Shown here piece after piece: positions 24,327-35,623 of a stretch of DNA of 64,000 bases. Each line of letters begins with the position of its first letter. The stretch's first letter is position 1. Under the pieces are notes generated by a model. It did no database searches. It was not told where the DNA came from and saw only the letters and a list, made by a program, of their open reading frames with translations. The stretch comes from Cercozoa sp. M6MM (Eukaryota; Endomyxa: Ascetosporea): assembly GCA_040357565.1 (NCBI GenBank), contig JBDODJ010000013.1; one strand, given 5' to 3'. Made by a program: the position numbers and the translations under genes.

Positions 24327-26239
24327 CTACAATGACTCAGAGTTGAGCATTCGCCGCATAACAGGTCGATCCGTATCAGACTGAGCTATCACACTCGGGC
24401 GGTCGCCTGCATCGCTCTGATTTTTGACACAGGCAGAAACAGCCATTGATTGAAGCAAGCAATTGAATTGAAAGCAGGCCTAGACAAAAAAACCGTACAA
24501 TGTATGGTATCTTCACTGAGTTGGGATCGCTCTGCTGAAGCGATGTTCGACGCACTTCGACACTGCTTTCACCAATTAGCGGCGCAGTTTTGATCATTTG
24601 CACGGACACCCGACGTCCGGACACTTCCTTGTATTTTACTTCAGGCAGCTCTTCTTCGGCCTTGCCATGCGTGAAACCTTCGTAATGTGCGGCAGAGTCG
24701 TCGGAACTAAAGCTGGACTCTGAAGTCGTTTCCACGCCTTCGTCAATGATGTTGTTTTTGATCGTCAGTGCAGTTTCGGACAGCAGCTTTAAAGAAGGCT
24801 TGTCCTGCAGCATCGTGCACAAAGTGACGATTGTTTTCAAGTCACCTCGTTTCACAAGCTGCCAGGCTTTGTCAGCTACACATTAGCAGTAAATTTATCT
24901 GTATGGTTAAGTTTAAACCTACAGCACAACTGTGAGTTTCAATACCCTCAACGTTCGTCAGGTATTCGTCTGTAACGAGCACACGTAAAGCCGTTGAACA
25001 GTCTGCATAGGTGTCTGTTGTTATGCTCGTCGAAACGCGAGTCGGGAACAATGGCGCTCGAGGCAGCTGCACGCTGTGGCGCATTTCATTTTGAAGAATG
25101 CACTTAATTGTGTCCAGTCTAAACACTCAACGCACAAAGACACAACTCTCAAGACCACAGATAACAGAACAGTAGGCAGAGGTTTACTACAGTTCAGCAA
25201 CGCAGTCACGCCCAGGAACGCCCTTGTCGCGGGCCTCACGATAGATATCGTAGGCGGCCAGAGTTGCCAAGTCTCGGTCGTCTTCCATGTTTTCAATTAT
25301 TGCGGTGCTTTCGTCGTCTATCATACCTTGCCGCATCATCCCGTCAACGAGTTGGGACATTTCTGTTTCGTAGTATTCGTCGCGGTGACGAAGAAACAGT
25401 TCAACGGTTTCGTTGAAGTCCTCATCGCACTGTTCCAGATGAAGCTTCATCCGATACAGACCCAGCGAGTCATCAGTGTCAAGATTGTGGAGAGCTTTCT
25501 GCCTTTCTCGAAGCCACACTGTGCCAGCGGCCATGACGAGTGGGTCTCGCGTTAAGTCATCCAAAACGGCATTTGCTGCGAGCAGCCGTCAGTCACAACA
25601 TCACAACTCCATCAGATGCATCGCTGTGTAAGCAAGTTGACTGTACCATCAACGAAAGTAAAATGTCCGCTGTTTGCAGCTTTGCGAATGTACTCGGTGA
25701 TAGACAGCGTATCCGGTGGCAGAGAATGACTCTTTGGTGCAGTTTTTGCCAGTTTGTCTAGCTTACTGACAAACCGGCGAACTGCTGCGTGCGGGTTCTC
25801 TCGGCTTGTGATGTATTCACGAAAGTGATGCACAATCGTGTTTCGGCGGGAAGTCAGATGTGCTTCCACGAGGTCGAGAACGGTGGAGTGAAAGAGCTGC
25901 TTCGAGATCCAACCTTCCTGCAGGAAGCCTTCAAGCACTGAAAAAACGGGCAACAGACGACCTTGGCGCCATGACTTGGCGACTAACATCTGCGAACAGT
26001 TCAATCTCGTCGTTTTCAATAGCTCACGGATTCGATAATAAACCTACGATTGTTTCAGTTGCCTCGAAACTGTCGTCAATTTCGACAACAGCAGACAACA
26101 CCATCCACAACGGGTGTGGTCGACACAAAACAGAACTCAAATGCCGCCAATCGTACTTGCTGATTCCAAAAGCTGTTGGATTCAAGCCCGCTTTTGCGAC
26201 TATTTCTGTGCACATCCCTGCGAGCGGAATCAAAAACAT
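24327..26239 (-). CDS. Orphan helical protein with Ser/acidic C-terminal region
   Basis: No family recognised. The first exon, from ATG 26239, reads MFLIPLAGMCTEIVAKAG and then PLWMVLSAVVEIDDSF. It is followed by WISKQLFHSTVLDLVEAH and NTIVHHFREYITSRENP (about 25980-25650). The exon from about 25575 reads TVWLRERQKALHNLDTDD and ETVELFLRHRDEYYETEM. The next reads LDTIKCILQNEMRHSVQL (about 25115), then KAWQLVKRGDLKTIVTLC and an acidic/Ser-rich region ETTSESSFSSDDSAAHYE. A short last exon ends RRMLNSESL at 24327. Helical, possibly an armadillo-like or other scaffold. It is divergent from the gene at 26432, with about 190 bp between. Confidence 0.5.
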
Positions 26240-26431
26240 CGCGTCTCTTTTCGCGCGACAGTAAGTCCAGGGAACTGACGAAAGGACACCTGCTTGGTTG
26301 GAGTAGCAAAATATCCTGATTCGATCTCGTCAAACTGACTTGGCCAAAGGTGTCACGACTCCGCGCGGAAGATCTACTTTAAACGCAGGTTTTCTTTAAA
26401 AAAATACAGTCAGCTGTGATACCTTTTGACG

Positions 26432-27064
26432 ATGAACGCCCCGTTTAGTTGTGGCCAGGTTGACTCGGAGATCGAATGCGCCCCGTGCGAGCACAGCCTG
26501 CACGCGGAGAGAGAGCTTCGGATCTGCCACATGTCAGACTCAAGTTGCTGCTCCCAGTGACACCGAGTCGCGGACAACTACGTCATGCGATACTCTCTGC
26601 CCGGACGCGTAATGAAAAACGGCTTCGAGACGTTCGAAAAAGTGAACGTTCCTGCAGAATTCACACTCTCCGCAAGGATTCGCACCGGAAAAAGAAGTTC
26701 ATGCGATCTGGCGAAGGAGCTCGCGGGCTGCGCTTCAAAATCGAAACCTCACCTGCTATCGCCCAAACAAAAGGGTGGCAGTACTACCGCGACAAAGCCG
26801 ACGAAAACCAGTGGAAGTACACTTACGCTGTCGTGATGACAGGGAAACGGAGATATTCGTGTTTTTCGTTGCAGCATTTACGAGTCGACAGCCCCGGAGC
26901 GAAGGTTCACCTTCGATCTCGAAAAAGACGCAGAAGCAATTAGGTGAAACATGTGAGCACAATCTCATCTTTTACCTAATTTTGACCTATTTCTTCGCAG
27001 ATATCTGAACTCTTCTTTCGGTACACAGCATCGCAAAAATTTTATTTTAAAAGCACGAAGCTAA
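26432..27064 (+). CDS. Small orphan protein with an aromatic-rich core and a candidate 16-nt intron
   Basis: No family recognised. The best model has exons 26432-26556, 26658-26858, 26875-26943 and 27001-27064, with consistent phases. The first exon is cysteine-rich (SEIECAPCEHSLHAER, then SDSSCCS). The second is basic, then KGWQYYRDKADENQWKYTY. Across a putative 16-nt intron (26859-26874) it continues SIYESTAPERRFTFDLEK and ends NFILKARS. An alternative avoids the tiny intron by using a roughly 70-nt intron without a pyrimidine tract and a different upstream frame. The gene ends 11 bp before the next ATG. Confidence 0.4.
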
Positions 27065-27075
27065 TCTTCTCTTGA

Positions 27076-27633
27076 ATGGGAAGACAACGACTGCGAAACA
27101 TCACACAAAGCATGAAGCTGTCTCCGACCAAATACAGTCAGCGCAAGCAACTTGTTGTTTCATTCGACGACGCCGATGTGACGGAGGAACTTGAGTCTCC
27201 TTCACAGCGACGTCTAGCCTCTGTGGAAACAGCAAAAGATCTATATCAATACCTTGTTTCAACTTCAAAACAGAAAGAAAGCGAGATCCCTTACTACAGG
27301 CGAGTCCAAAGTGCAAAGACCTCTCGAATTGATATCCTGTCTCAGCCAAAGGAACCTCGAAACTACCCAGAGCGGATAAATTTCGAGCAGTAAGTTGGTT
27401 TTACGTCGATTCTGTAAATGTTAGTTCGATTTGCTTTCAGTTCGGAGTTCAAAAAACTACTTGTCTCGCCGCACAAACTACCAAAAAAGGCACGCTGCCG
27501 ATCCGCACGTCGAGCTCCGCATAGAGTTCAGACTCAAAGATGGGAATCATTTGAGCGCAATAAAGACGATCAGAGAATGTATGCGATCGTGCGAGAGGAG
27601 ATCAAGCGATTCGAGGATGCCTTGTTTTGTTAA
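27076..27633 (+). CDS. Basic two-exon orphan protein (168 aa)
   Basis: No family recognised. Exons 27076-27389 and 27441-27633 join in phase across a 51-nt intron with a clear TTTCAG acceptor. The protein is highly charged: KLSPTKYSQRKQLVVSFD, SQRRLASVETAKDLYQYL, HKLPKKARCRSARRAPHR, and a final helix IVREEIKRFEDALFC. It may be nuclear or cytoskeletal, judged by composition only. The very close spacing to the preceding gene is notable. Confidence 0.5.
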
Positions 27634-27713
27634 CTTCAGCGATATCGACTGGCAACTGAAACTCCGAAAAGACTGCAGTAAAAACTCGGACTGTCGATTG
27701 CGCTGCTGACATC

Positions 27714-28885
27714 ATGTTATTCAAACTTTCAATGTTTCTGCTCGTCGCTCTTGTCAGTGTTTTGACGCGATGTGTGAACATTGTGGTGGCAAGTGGGACC
27801 TCCGTGCAGCAGTTTAATTTGTGCAACATTCCACTGCCGATTCCGCTGCAACTGTCATCGACAGTGACTGCTGCGGAAATAAAATGTGAGTTGCGGTCCC
27901 TCAACGTCACTGCGCAGAGAAGACTTCTGCGTTACGAAGTGTCAGATCTACGTCTTGACGGTCTGGGAGAGAGTGGCCGGGAGCAACCCTCAGTCCGTAT
28001 TTTTGTCAATGGACAAGAACGAACTGACCTCAGCTGCACGGGACTTCTCGGACAGTGCAGAAAGAGTTTTGTCGCCGTGTTTGACGACATACAAACAGTA
28101 TTCGTAGTTGCGCCTGGTTTCGCCAAGGAACAAACTGATACTATACAGTTGTGATACGTAGGCGTCTTGGTCTATCCGCGTGGAGTGCCTGGTTGCAGGC
28201 CAGTGCGGAAACTTGCAGCTGCGACAACTGTCCAGCAGTGAGGCGGCCCCACGCCTTCTAGGAAAGAACGAAAACGATGCAGGACCAAGTGTTCCAACGA
28301 TCAACGTTGGGGAAGGGCAGTTCACGTTGCGTGCAGTCGCACTTGACACTTCAGCTGGCTGTGCCGATATCGACCTCAACTGCCGCGTCGGAACCGAGAA
28401 AGGCGGCATTCCTGCGCCATGCTCCTGTGTATTTTAAACTTCAACTAAACTGAGAAAGATCTCAGAGTCTAAAATTTGTCTACACGTGCACTGAACAGCT
28501 TTCAGTTGAATCACCAACACGAATGATGGTCGCGTTGGGCGAGCCGCTGCGCAGGAAAGGCGACCTTCGCGTTCGAATGTCGGTGCGCGGACGACGTGAA
28601 GCCACAGTGTTCGTCGCCACTGTGAAAAATGGTGACTCCAACAAGGTCTTCATTGGAACACTTGTGATCGGCTGTGTCCTCGTTTGTTGCATTTGCTGCT
28701 GCTTCGTCGCGCACTACGCACTGACGCGTCGTAAAAAGTCTCAAGCTGCTCGCCAGGAAGGCCAAGCGGAAAAGAAACTGCCTTCACGATCATCCGAGTC
28801 GTCTCCGTCGAGTTCGAGTCGCAGTACTAGCAGAAGCAGTTCCAAAACCACATCTACTTCAAGTTCCACGAGCACGAGCTCATAA
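27714..28885 (+). CDS. Type I membrane orphan with Ser-rich cytosolic tail
   Basis: No family recognised. ATG 27714 opens a signal peptide (FKLSMFLLVALVSVLT). The ectodomain has paired cysteines and beta-like sequence (SSTVTAAEIKCELRSLNV; WSIRVECLVAGQCGNLQL; FTLRAVALDTSAGCADID). Exon 1 ends near 28097 and joins in phase at about 28160. A single transmembrane helix, FIGTLVIGCVLVCCICCC, is followed by basic residues (TRRKKSQAARQ) and a low-complexity Ser/Thr tail that stops at 28885. Orientation follows the positive-inside rule. It shares leader-ectodomain-TM-tail architecture with the gene at 22052, without visible sequence similarity. Confidence 0.6.
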
Positions 28886-29079
28886 ATGATCCAGATGAAT
28901 CTGAGATATGAAGACTGTGCTTGTGTCGAGTCGTGTATGTACAGTAACAGTAACTTACAGCTGCGCTTGTGTCGGTACACAACCGATCGACTCGTCACAT
29001 CGCATGTTATTCAATAAGTTGCGGACGGAGACGTGAAAGCCTAGCTGCAGTATCTGTGCATGCTGGCAAAACTCCAAGG

Positions 29080-30647
29080 TTACTGCATGGCAGCGAGCGC
29101 ACGCTCGGCGCGCTGCGTGTCAGACTTGCCAGTCGGGTAGTACTCGCGGAACAAAGGCGACAGCTCATGCTCGGTGCTTTCGAGTTGCTTTAGCTGCTTG
29201 TCCTGCCAGTCCGGGTTGGAGAAGCCGAGCTTGAGGTCCGGGTACTGCACCGGGTAGACGCCCAGATCTTCGCCCAGAATATCAGCATCCAGAGGAACAG
29301 GCGTTCCCCACCAGGCAGCGCGGCCGTCTGTCTCAAATTGTACAGTGAAATTTGGTCAACCAAAACTTGAGTTTAGAAAGCTGGATAACTCACTCGGCCA
29401 GTGGTGATCAAACACGCCGAAACGAGTGCGAGCGTGCAACAGCACCGACAGACCGCCGCGACGGGTTTGAACGAAATCCATAACTTCCTCTGCACACACA
29501 AGTTTCACAAAACTGCACCAAAAAACCTGAAAGCACAAAGTAGAGATACGGAAGTATTCGGCAGGCGTCCAAACTTCGTACTGTGGCATCGGGTGCGGAC
29601 CAACCGCTTTCTACACACAACAGATCAGTGGAATTTCCTGTGGGTCTTGTAAAAATAGAAAAAGTGAACAAAGGGATACCTCCCAGAACTTGCCGGGCAC
29701 ACAAACGAACTTGCCTTCTTCGACAGCTTCATTGAGCGCGTTGTACAGAGCGAGTGCTTCCTCGCGTTCCTTGGGACTCGACGGCTTGTGGTACACGTGG
29801 AAGTGCCACTCACGCGATTCCGCTACCAGCGGGAAGTCGGCCGCCTCCCAGTTGTACACATGACGCAGCTTCCACTGTGCAACAACGATTTAAACACTCC
29901 GCCAAAGTTAAAAAGACAGGAAAAACACACTTTTCGGCAGTTCACTTTCGCTTCGATCTCGGACAGAGAGTGGAAGGTCCAGTCGACGCCTAAAGCATTG
30001 AATAAACTGAATAAAACATCAGTGAGACAACTGGAGAGAAAAAATACCGTCAGCAGAGGCAACTTCGCTGGCCGGAGCGCAGACAACGTTGAGCTTGCCG
30101 AGCGTTCCATCCGGCAGCTGCGGCCGCAGCATCACCGAGGTGAATAAAGCACTAATCCAAAAAGATGAAGAGTAACGCCCAACCTCCTAGAGTTCAAGTT
30201 TAAAGAAAGGTACTCAGTGACACTGCCTCTAAGCGGATGCATCTCCGTTGCCGGAGTGCTCCAATGCGCCAGATCGTGGCATTCATCGCCGCTCACGCTT
30301 CGCAAGAAGGCACCGCTACCAGTATGATCGCAGCGCTCGTCAAAGTTGCCTCCAAGAGTCACTTCGACCAGTTGACTGAAAGAACGAGATCATACGGGCC
30401 GAAATGCAGGTATCTGAAACATTTTACCCTTCGACACGCTCGCGATGCACGTAGTTGTGCTCCTGGAAGTCGCAGAAATCCCAAAGCTCGCCTTTGTTGC
30501 TACAAAACCCATCTCAGAAAATGCGAGAAAACCAAAGCAAAAAAAAAAAAAAAAAAAAAACGAAGCGTACTCAGTGAAGGCACACGCGCCCTTGTCGGCA
30601 GTGACTATCGCCGCGCTTGCCAACAAAGCAGCGAAAAACAGTTTCAT
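29080..30647 (-). CDS. Secreted DOPA 4,5-dioxygenase family protein with N-terminal extension
   Basis: The C-terminal half matches the DOPA 4,5-dioxygenase (extradiol ring-cleaving) family of fungi, bacteria and betalain plants. It has WHFHVYHK (the conserved His pair), EEGKFVCVPGKFWE, VGPHPMPQYEVWTP, then GGLSVLLHARTR, FGVFDHHWP and AAWWGTPVPLD. The putative metal-ligand histidines are present. Unlike the short (about 120-aa) bacterial forms, it begins with a signal peptide (MKLFFAALLASAAIVTA) at ATG 30647 and has a roughly 150-residue N-terminal region with several Cys and His (FCDFQEHNYVHRERVEG; ERCDHTGSGAFLRS) that I do not recognise. The first intron holds a 23-nt homopolymer at about 30538-30560. 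It stops at 29080. The natural substrate is unknown; catechol-type ring cleavage is inferred from the family. Confidence 0.75.
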
Positions 30648-31013
30648 CTGGCTTCGCTGGGTCTGGAGAAACTTTACACTCAGTTCAGTCGGACACAGAT
30701 GCACATCCTACTGTACCCTATACGACGGAGGCACAGTTAATCAGTCTTAATTTGACCTGGGCCCCTGGCCTTTCAGCAGAGAATCCATGCCAGAATCACA
30801 TTTTACCTGAATCACAGTGGTGATTGAGGTCAACACCGCTGTCCTGCGCCAAATCCTGGAATAAACACACTCAGCGTGTTCTCGAGTGTGCTTCCATACT
30901 TTAGTAGCGCACGTACAGTTTAATCGGGCGATCGGCGTGACGTGGAATTGGCATGTGTTTTGGGTCGTGCGGTGTTGGGCGTCAGGCAGTCAAGGCGATG
31001 TGTCTCTCCCAAG
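30648..31013. other. Divergent intergenic region, no gene seen
   Basis: 366 bp between the divergent dioxygenase and channel genes. No repeat or RNA recognised. Confidence 0.5.
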
Positions 31014-34000
31014 ATGCAGCGACGCGAGGCATCACTACGATGTGCCTGTTTGCTCACAGTGAGTGCACTTCATGGGCGCAAGATCCCGACGCGAGTCTTT
31101 GAAGCAATGGAGCAAACCTTGCCCTGCACTGACCAGGACAGCACCAATGCAGATAGCGACGGAAGCAACAGGCTGGGAGCACACGCGATCATTGCGACTT
31201 ACGAGTTTGAAAACAACGCTTGGTGGCGAAAGCTCGGTAACGACTCGGTTTTGAAGTGGGCTTTTAGTGATCAAACTGGCGTGTCCTTCAGTACTGGGTG
31301 CGTGTTGGACGATTTGCGCCTTGAGTCTTCTATCTACTTCACACGTTTCATACCGTGAGCTACGCTTTGGTTGTTTTTAGCGATTTAACAATTTTATATT
31401 TTGCAGTTTGGCTTTTACTGACCGAAATTCTCTGTGTCATAATTCTGTCGATCGATTTGGTAAAATAAAGTTTAAAACTTCTCTAAGAACCCCCTCTTAC
31501 TCGTCGAACGCGCAGGTGGTCATACGTCTGACTCGCGAGCGCACCACCTTGTGCCGATGGCTGTGGCTGCTTGCACTTGTTGCCTGCATCTGTGATATCG
31601 CTTCTGATGTAAAATTCACTCTGTTATTTTTGACCAAAGGATGCAACTTTGCTGATTGGTTGGCCAGACTCGTGTGTCACTGCCGCTACGTGCGGTGTTT
31701 CTGGCGGTAAGAGCCACTGGAGTTCGATCAATGTTATCGCAAGCCATCAGATCGATTCCTCGTGTGGCACCCGCCGTTTGTGCCCTGTTCTGTGTTCTAG
31801 CCGCCTTTGGTCTTGTGGGCTACTCGCTCTTTACTCAAGCAAGCGAGGATTTTGGCTCTGGTACTGAACTGTACAGCTTACAGTTTTAGTTTGTCTTCAG
31901 CTTTCATTTTTTGTTCGGTTTTTTCATTCTGTTGTTTCTGCAATTTAGTATCAAGAGCGATGACGACGCTGTTGCACTTCCTGGCCGGTGCAACCAACAG
32001 TCCGGATGCTGCCTTACCACTGGTTCGCAAGTCGGTACAGTAGTCAAAAAAATTTAACCTGAAGATGTATGATATTATTTTTTACTTGTTCTTGAATTTG
32101 ATCAGGCAGCGAGCTATCTGTTCTTCGTTGCGTTTGCCTGCGTCGCATTATTTCTGCTGTCAAACGTCGTTCTGGCACTCTCTTATCGTTCGGTATCCTA
32201 TTGGTTTTGTTGTTTTGTTGCGTTTCTTCATCCTCGTTTATTGAACGCAGTACAAAACTGAGGCTCAAGCCTGTGTTCGGCTGCAGCTTTCGTAAATTCT
32301 GCTTCCACAAGGGTTGAGTGTTTTGAGTTCCTTTTTTTCAGCTGCGCCAAAAGGAATCTTCAGCTCGCCTTCCGTTTCTTGAGTCAGTTAGATGAGTCTT
32401 CAAATGGTATAATTTACCTTTCTCGTGCACCTCTTTTTTGAAATTACAAACAACTGCAGTGTCGAGAGTGACATTTCGCGACTTTTTTTGGGGGTTTTGC
32501 GGACACACCGACACGTGCCTTGCCGATGCGGTTGTACACACAACTTTGTTATTTTGCAAAAATACAGTTTTTTGGATGCCTACCTTTGCAGTTCGACGCA
32601 ATGACCGACAGCGAGAGTTCCTTGAGCGAAGAAACCTTCACGAGACATGCGATGGACTAGTAAGTTGTCAAACTTCAGTTCAATGTCCACGTTTTTTTTT
32701 TTTTGCAGTTTGAACAACACTTTCGTCGATTTGAGGCCCATCGGTTGCAGAAACAATCACAGTGATGTTTCCGTTCGTTTGCGAATTTGGCAGGTTTGTT
32801 GATTTTAATCCAACGAAGAAATGAAATCAAACTTGGACTTTTGGCTACTCCAGTGGGCCAACAGACACCAAACATTGTTGGAAGCACTCACTGATGCAGT
32901 TTTGTGCGCCAATGGAGTCGTTCTCGTTGCACAAGCTTCGCATGTCATGAGTGGGTTTCAGTTTCATCCGCACGGATGATCCGCCGAGTCGCTCAAAACT
33001 ACTATGTGCAGCCATAAATCCGGCCGTAAACACGGCATTTCTGGTGATTTTCGTGGCCGAACTGTCGCTGAAACTGTCGTTTGTTGGTGGATTTGCAAAG
33101 CACACAGTTTTCCCGAATTCTAACCGAACTTTTGAGATTTTCGACAGGGCGACGCTTCTTTGTGAATCCATGGAACAAGGTAGAACTGGTTTTTACTTGG
33201 AGTAATCAATCGTTTTTCATATTTTTTATACCTTTAGCTTGATCTGCTGCTGGTTTTCGGAAGTGCAGCGGGAACGCTGTTCTTCTCGGCTCGACACAAC
33301 TTTTCTGCTCTCAGGGTTCTTTTAATTTATTCAGCTGCGATTACATGACGGATGCTCGTGCAGGTGTTTCGGCTGGCGAGACTGGCGCGCCGAGTGCCTC
33401 ATTTCCGTCGTGTGTGGGTTGCTTTGACGCACATCCTCCCGGCACTGAGACAACTGCTGGCGTTGCTGTTTTGCATGGTGTACACTGGCGCTTCGGTGTT
33501 CCACTTGCTGCTTCGAGACACACGAAGAACGATCCCTCCTGCGGTACCTGCTGGTGTCAACAGTATGTGCAATTCCAATGACTTCTGGACTACATACACG
33601 GTAGTTTGAGTCGTTCTGCTTTTTTGACTGAAGCAACTGAGAGTTTGAAAGCACAGACGCAGCACTATGCAGAGGTGCATTTTGACACAATGACGCGTTC
33701 TCTGATGACGAGTTTCTCCTTGCTGCTCGTCAATCAGGTCAGTAGAAATTTGCACTTTCATTGTGAATTCTAGAGTGTGTGTTGTAGTGGCATGTGATAT
33801 CGGAAAGCTACGTCTGCTTCACGCAAAGCACGCTGATTCGTTTGCCCTTCCTTCTGTTCTGGGTTATTGCAGGTATGTAAATTTAAATGACATCGCAAGT
33901 TCCCATTCATACGATCGGAATTTAAATTCTACTGTCACAGTACTCTTGCTGAGCAACACCTTTGCCTCGTTTTTGATTGACGTGTTTGGAGCTGCGTTGG

Positions 34001-34185
34001 ATGCACAAAGGTACCACTGAGGTATCCCTTTCATTCGAGTGGAGTCATTGATTGAACCGGAAGGCACAAACGACACGTGATAACTGGCTTGCCGATGCAC
34101 TGGCGTGTTGTGCCGTACTCGCACATCTTTCAGCTGCGACGTCTCTGTGAGCACGTTCCAGAGGAACGATTCGATTCCTTCGTGA
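31014..34185 (+). CDS. Two-pore cation channel (TPC family)
   Basis: Two-repeat voltage-gated-like channel; in known eukaryotes these are endolysosomal or vacuolar Na+/Ca2+ channels. ATG 31014. Repeat I: hydrophobic S1 (LWLLALVACICDIASD); S4-S5 LRAVFLAVRATGVRSMLS followed by SIPRVAPAVCALFCVLAA; pore FLAGATNSPDAALP, like TPC 'TANxPDxMMP'; S6 FFVAFACVALFLLSNVVL. The linker contains AFRFLSQLDESSN and FDAMTDSESSLSEETF, which look EF-hand-like but degenerate. Repeat II: INPAVNTAFLVIFVAELS (S2), S4 VFRLARLARRVPHFRR, pore MTSFSLLLVNQWHVISES (matching TPC 'VNNWHVIMEAY'), S6 VLLLSNTFASFLIDVFG. The 3' end is unresolved: stops at about 34054 or 34185, or a longer tail to 34493, are all possible depending on the last intron. 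Confidence 0.82.
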
Positions 34186-34610
34186 TCCTTAACAATCGTG
34201 ACGATGGCAGCATTTGCAAACTTCCAAGCGACAGCAGCCTACGACTCAGTCTATACGACTGTCATCGCAACAAGGTCGAAGTTCCAACCCTGCGTATTCG
34301 AACTTCCACCAGCAGCACCGAAATGGCTCAGCGTCCGTGTGACTGACTACTGCAAAATTGACTTGAACCGAACGGACGCGAATTCGGTTTCGCTTAGCGT
34401 AACTTCACTAGACTGCACAGTCAGCCGGAAACGAGTGGCCGATTCCATTGTTCCATCAGCTTGCGTTGGAATCCATCAGTTTTATCTGACGTGATGCGAC
34501 TCTTAAGCTTCAGTTCTCCGGGGGTAAAAGCCATGTGCGGTGGTTCAGATAATAGTCGATTAAAACGCCGTTTTTGACGCGTTCGCTGTAACTGCGAATC
34601 GAAAACGATC

Positions 34611-34611
<1 letters not shown>

Positions 34612-34700
<89 letters not shown>
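34612..34700 (+). repeat. (CA)n microsatellite running into an assembly gap
   Basis: Almost pure CA repeat with one TA interruption. It is immediately followed by 100 N. Confidence 0.97.
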
Positions 34701-34800
34701 NNNNNNNNNNNNNNNNNNNNNNNNNNNNNNNNNNNNNNNNNNNNNNNNNNNNNNNNNNNNNNNNNNNNNNNNNNNNNNNNNNNNNNNNNNNNNNNNNNNN
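34701..34800. other. Assembly gap (100 N)
   Basis: Exactly 100 N, so the true size is unknown. The 5' end of the following coiled-coil gene may lie in it. Confidence 0.97.
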
Positions 34801-34846
34801 CATTTAAACATAACTCCCTTAAACATGTCCCTTTAAAGTCGCCCCC
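34801..34846 (+). repeat. Left arm of a 46-bp perfect inverted repeat
   Basis: These 46 bases are the exact reverse complement of 34986-35031, with a 139-bp spacer. The left arm starts at the first base after the gap, so a chimeric contig end is possible. Confidence 0.9.
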
Positions 34847-34890
34847 TCTTCACTCCCCTCTCATCTTCTACTTTATTCCCTACGCCCAGA

Positions 34891-35623
34891 TGTACGTGGA
34901 GCGCGGGAATCCGCGACTGGAATCACCAGTGCCGCATGCGACGCCACGTCAACCTCAGCACGTACCTCCTGCGGGCTATCTTTAAGGGGGCGACTTTAAA
35001 GGGACATGTTTAAGGGAGTTATGTTTAAATGGATATTCATGTGTTTATGGAGGCAGTACAAGGACGACGACGAGGACGCGTACGCGCGAGCCAAGGCGGC
35101 GTCAGTGCGAAGTTACTACGAAGGCGTGCTGCACCACCAGCTGCGCCAGCAGACCGAGTTCTGGGAGGCCAAGCTGCGACGCTTTCGGGAGATCAGTGAG
35201 TATCTTGCCTCCCCTCTTACTCCCTACGCCTTTAACCCTAACCCTCTCCCTTCCACAGTCTTCAACACGGACTGGCGGAGCGGCGTGCCGAGGAGGAGTC
35301 GCTCAACTCTAAGATTGTCCGACAGGAGCGCGTGCTGCAGCAGACACGTGAGGAGCACAGTTTCGCCCGCGAGATCAACGAGTCGCTGAGTCAGCAGCGA
35401 CACCTGTGGACTCGCTCCGACTACTATGAGGAGGATGCTGATTATTGTGACGCACCTGCCGACCTGCAGAAGCAACTGCGGCAACAGCAACGTAACTATT
35501 TCTGTCCCTCCGACCTTTCAAATTTTGCTTTTGTTTGCTGGCTTGCAACGCAATTGCTCAGGTGCCATCCAGGAACTAGAGCAGCGACGCGATCGACTCA
35601 TGCGCAGATTGAACTTTTCTTGA
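34891..35623 (+). CDS. C-terminal coiled-coil part of a possible BRAP2-like protein (5' partial)
   Basis: An exon after a CCCAG acceptor at about 34890 (MYVERGNPRLESPVP) joins in phase to YKDDDEDAYARAKAASVR near 35056. The protein then continues SYYEGVLHHQLRQQTEFW, EAKLRRFREISD, ERRAEEESLNSKIVRQER, SFAREINESLSQQRHLW and, in the last exon, AIQELEQRRDRLMRRLNF. A stop lies at 35621-35623. The pattern (repeated Q/E/R heptads with FWE and a long coiled coil near the end) resembles the C-terminus of BRAP2/ETP1 ubiquitin ligases. The RING and UBP finger domains that would prove this are not in the window, so another coiled-coil protein is possible. Confidence 0.4.
34986..35031 (-). repeat. Right arm of the 46-bp inverted repeat
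   Basis: Perfect match to the reverse complement of 34801-34846. It lies inside an intron of the coiled-coil gene. Confidence 0.9.

Noticed and set aside
26556-26585. TGA readthrough joining the first exon frame to MRYSLPGRVMKNGFETF
   Set aside because: The frame continues past a single TGA and looks protein-like, but a normal intron starting at the same GTGA gives a better joined product.
35228-35250. Telomere-like 'taaccctaaccct'
   Set aside because: Only about two units, inside a pyrimidine-rich intron of the coiled-coil gene. No longer array.
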